Assembly (NCBI GenBank): GCA_024734555.1
Contig: JANPWX010000247.1
Span: 3,098,593-3,162,592 of the forward strand
Reading direction: 5' to 3'
DNA: 64,000 nucleotides
Origin: Trochalopteron elliotii
Lineage: Eukaryota; Chordata; Aves; Passeriformes; Leiothrichidae
A program made the translations under genes and the position numbers. Positions 62,501 through 64,000 of the stretch are shown here, piece by piece (the stretch's first letter is position 1; the number at the start of each line of letters is the position of its first letter). The notes beneath the pieces were generated by a model, which saw only the letters and a list, made by a program, of their open reading frames with translations, had not been told where the DNA came from and ran no database searches.

Positions 62501-63443
62501 AGAACACCAGAAAGATTAGATTTAGATATTTCCTTCTCAGTTGCAATCCTATTGTTCTCCAGTGAACAGGGTCAAAAATGATTCTGAAAAAATGATGGGA
62601 AAGTTCAAGCATATTTTCAGAAAGCACTTAGGGCAGTGTACTGTACTGACAGATTTTCATTGGACATCATATAAATATTCTCTTGCCATCAGAACTATAC
62701 TTGGCCATTAGTTCTACTGCAGGAGAAAAAAAAAAAGCAACTGATGTCATAAGATGTCAGAGAAAGTAAATGACAGATCACAGCTGAGAATTTTTTAATC
62801 TGATAACATAGCTGCCCAAACGAATGGGAGGAAATATATGTACTGTTATTTATTTTCTAATAGAAAATGAAGTTCTAATGATACCAGCTATATGTTAACT
62901 TGACATCTTACAACAGTGAATATTTGCTTAAGTAGATTTTATTAGTTGCCACTGAAAATTTCAGACTCTTTTATTTAAGTGTGGTCTGGATAAGACAGTG
63001 TACAGAAGGGGAAAAAAAATAGCAATTATATTGTGTACATATTCTGTAAAAAAACCTAAAAACAAAATTAAAACAGGATTGGAGACTTTCTACTGCAGGA
63101 CTTCTCTCTTTGGCTGTGTTTGACCCTTCATCCATATCTTGGTTAACTTTTTTACTCACTTTACAGCATTTTGTTGTACTTGTCATCTAGTCAGCAGGCA
63201 ATTGAGGGCACTTTCCCCTTTAAAAAGTTAATTTTTTTTTTATTTTATAAGTTAAAAAAAAATTAAAAAGGAATAAATCAGGAAAACTGGAAAAAATATT
63301 AAGGACACAGAAGAACTACAAGAAATGACAAAGCTGAACTGACTAAATTAATTGGGAAATCATCTTCTAATTTCTCTTTTCCCATGCCCAGTTTTCTGAA
63401 GTTATTTAAGCTGTGTGTCATTCTGCTACATTCTGTTTTGAAG

Positions 63444-63507
63444 GTGGCAGTTTGAATAATAATACTTGGCAGTTTTCTGCATTTCAGTGGCAGTTTGAAT
63501 AATAATA
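63444..63507 (+). repeat. 21-base direct repeat, period 43
   Basis: Two identical copies (63444-63464 and 63487-63507; both begin gtggcagtttgaat) are separated by 22 bases. Similarity does not continue after the second copy. Confidence 0.92.
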
Positions 63508-64000
63508 TTTTGCTTTCTTCAATTATACTTGAATTAATTGACTAATATGGACCTATAGTAGTTTCACTAGGATTTCCCATATGTATATATGAATAAGAAG
63601 TACCATTGAAGTACCTAGTTAAATATCTGTTAATATTCAAAGATTCAGAATTTGACTCATGGCTCATGTTGTTAATATGTTTTCCTTTTGCATCTCCTAT
63701 ACATATTTTTTTTGCTGTTCCTCTTGCTACCAGTAAGAGAAGCAGGAGACTTCCTGAAACAACTTATGAACAGAGAGACAATGCAAAAATATAAAAATAA
63801 GAAAAAAAATAGCAACAACAATTACTAAATTTTAAAATATTTTTAAGAAGGACAACTCTTCAATCTAGTGAAGAGAATAGAAGATAAAAATTTTACTAAT
63901 GCACTTTAAACTCTCTGCAGACTTTAAAAAAACATAGTCATAATAATAACAGATGAGCAGTTAAAGGATGTTAAACACAGCTCAAGAAGCTCAGTCATAA

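Larger units (their letters stand above)
58691..64000. other. Unique AT-rich DNA with a T/G-rich block
   Basis: No gene or recognised transposon. It contains the T/G-rich block at 59463-59570 and a direct repeat pair at 63444-63464 and 63487-63507. Plus-strand frames at 61577-61873 and 62160-62420 are rich in Phe, Leu and Ile, as expected from AT-rich chance frames. Confidence 0.6.

Overview
This window is ordinary, AT-rich vertebrate nuclear DNA, almost certainly from a bird. The evidence is a set of chicken-repeat-1 (CR1) LINE copies. Most are 5'-truncated and end in the CR1 3' octamer (ATTCTATG-like) next to the 'ggaagggaccttaaagatca' block. There are also three solo LTRs of avian endogenous retrovirus type. 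A passerine or related neoavian is likely from the look of the LTRs and of the CR1 at 58 kb, but this is recall of repeat families, not a database result. There is no bacterial or phage content, no CRISPR array, no operon, and no recognisable tRNA or rRNA gene.

Layout. 1-4870: unique AT-rich DNA with one candidate coding exon on the minus strand (3385-3545). 4871-5758: a minus-strand CR1 broken by a 291-base run of N and by about 180 bases of non-genomic or chimeric sequence, including an exact Illumina read-1 adapter end. 6954-7022: an AT-rich palindrome. 7046-8263: solo LTR 1, plus strand. 13696-14551: solo LTR 2, minus strand. 19150-19737: plus-strand CR1 with remains of the reverse transcriptase C-terminus. 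21980-22033: short CR1 tail. 31605-31876: old minus-strand CR1. 36398-37294: two 76-base direct repeats flanking a minus-strand CR1. 40451-41030: solo LTR 3, plus strand. 43211-43405 and 44284-44715: two minus-strand CR1 copies. 52340-52402: plus-strand CR1 tail. 58003-58690: minus-strand CR1. Between these lies single-copy AT-rich DNA with microsatellites, G/T-rich blocks and small inverted repeats.

No intact protein-coding gene is visible. Almost all open frames are under 110 codons and look like chance in AT-rich sequence or lie inside repeats. The window is best read as gene desert or the inside of a very large intron. The most solid observations are the adapter contamination next to the gap and three independent solo LTRs, each with a perfect 5-bp target-site duplication. 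The older duplication around the CR1 at 36.5 kb and the possible exon at 3.4 kb also deserve a check. I found no convincing new biological system here.
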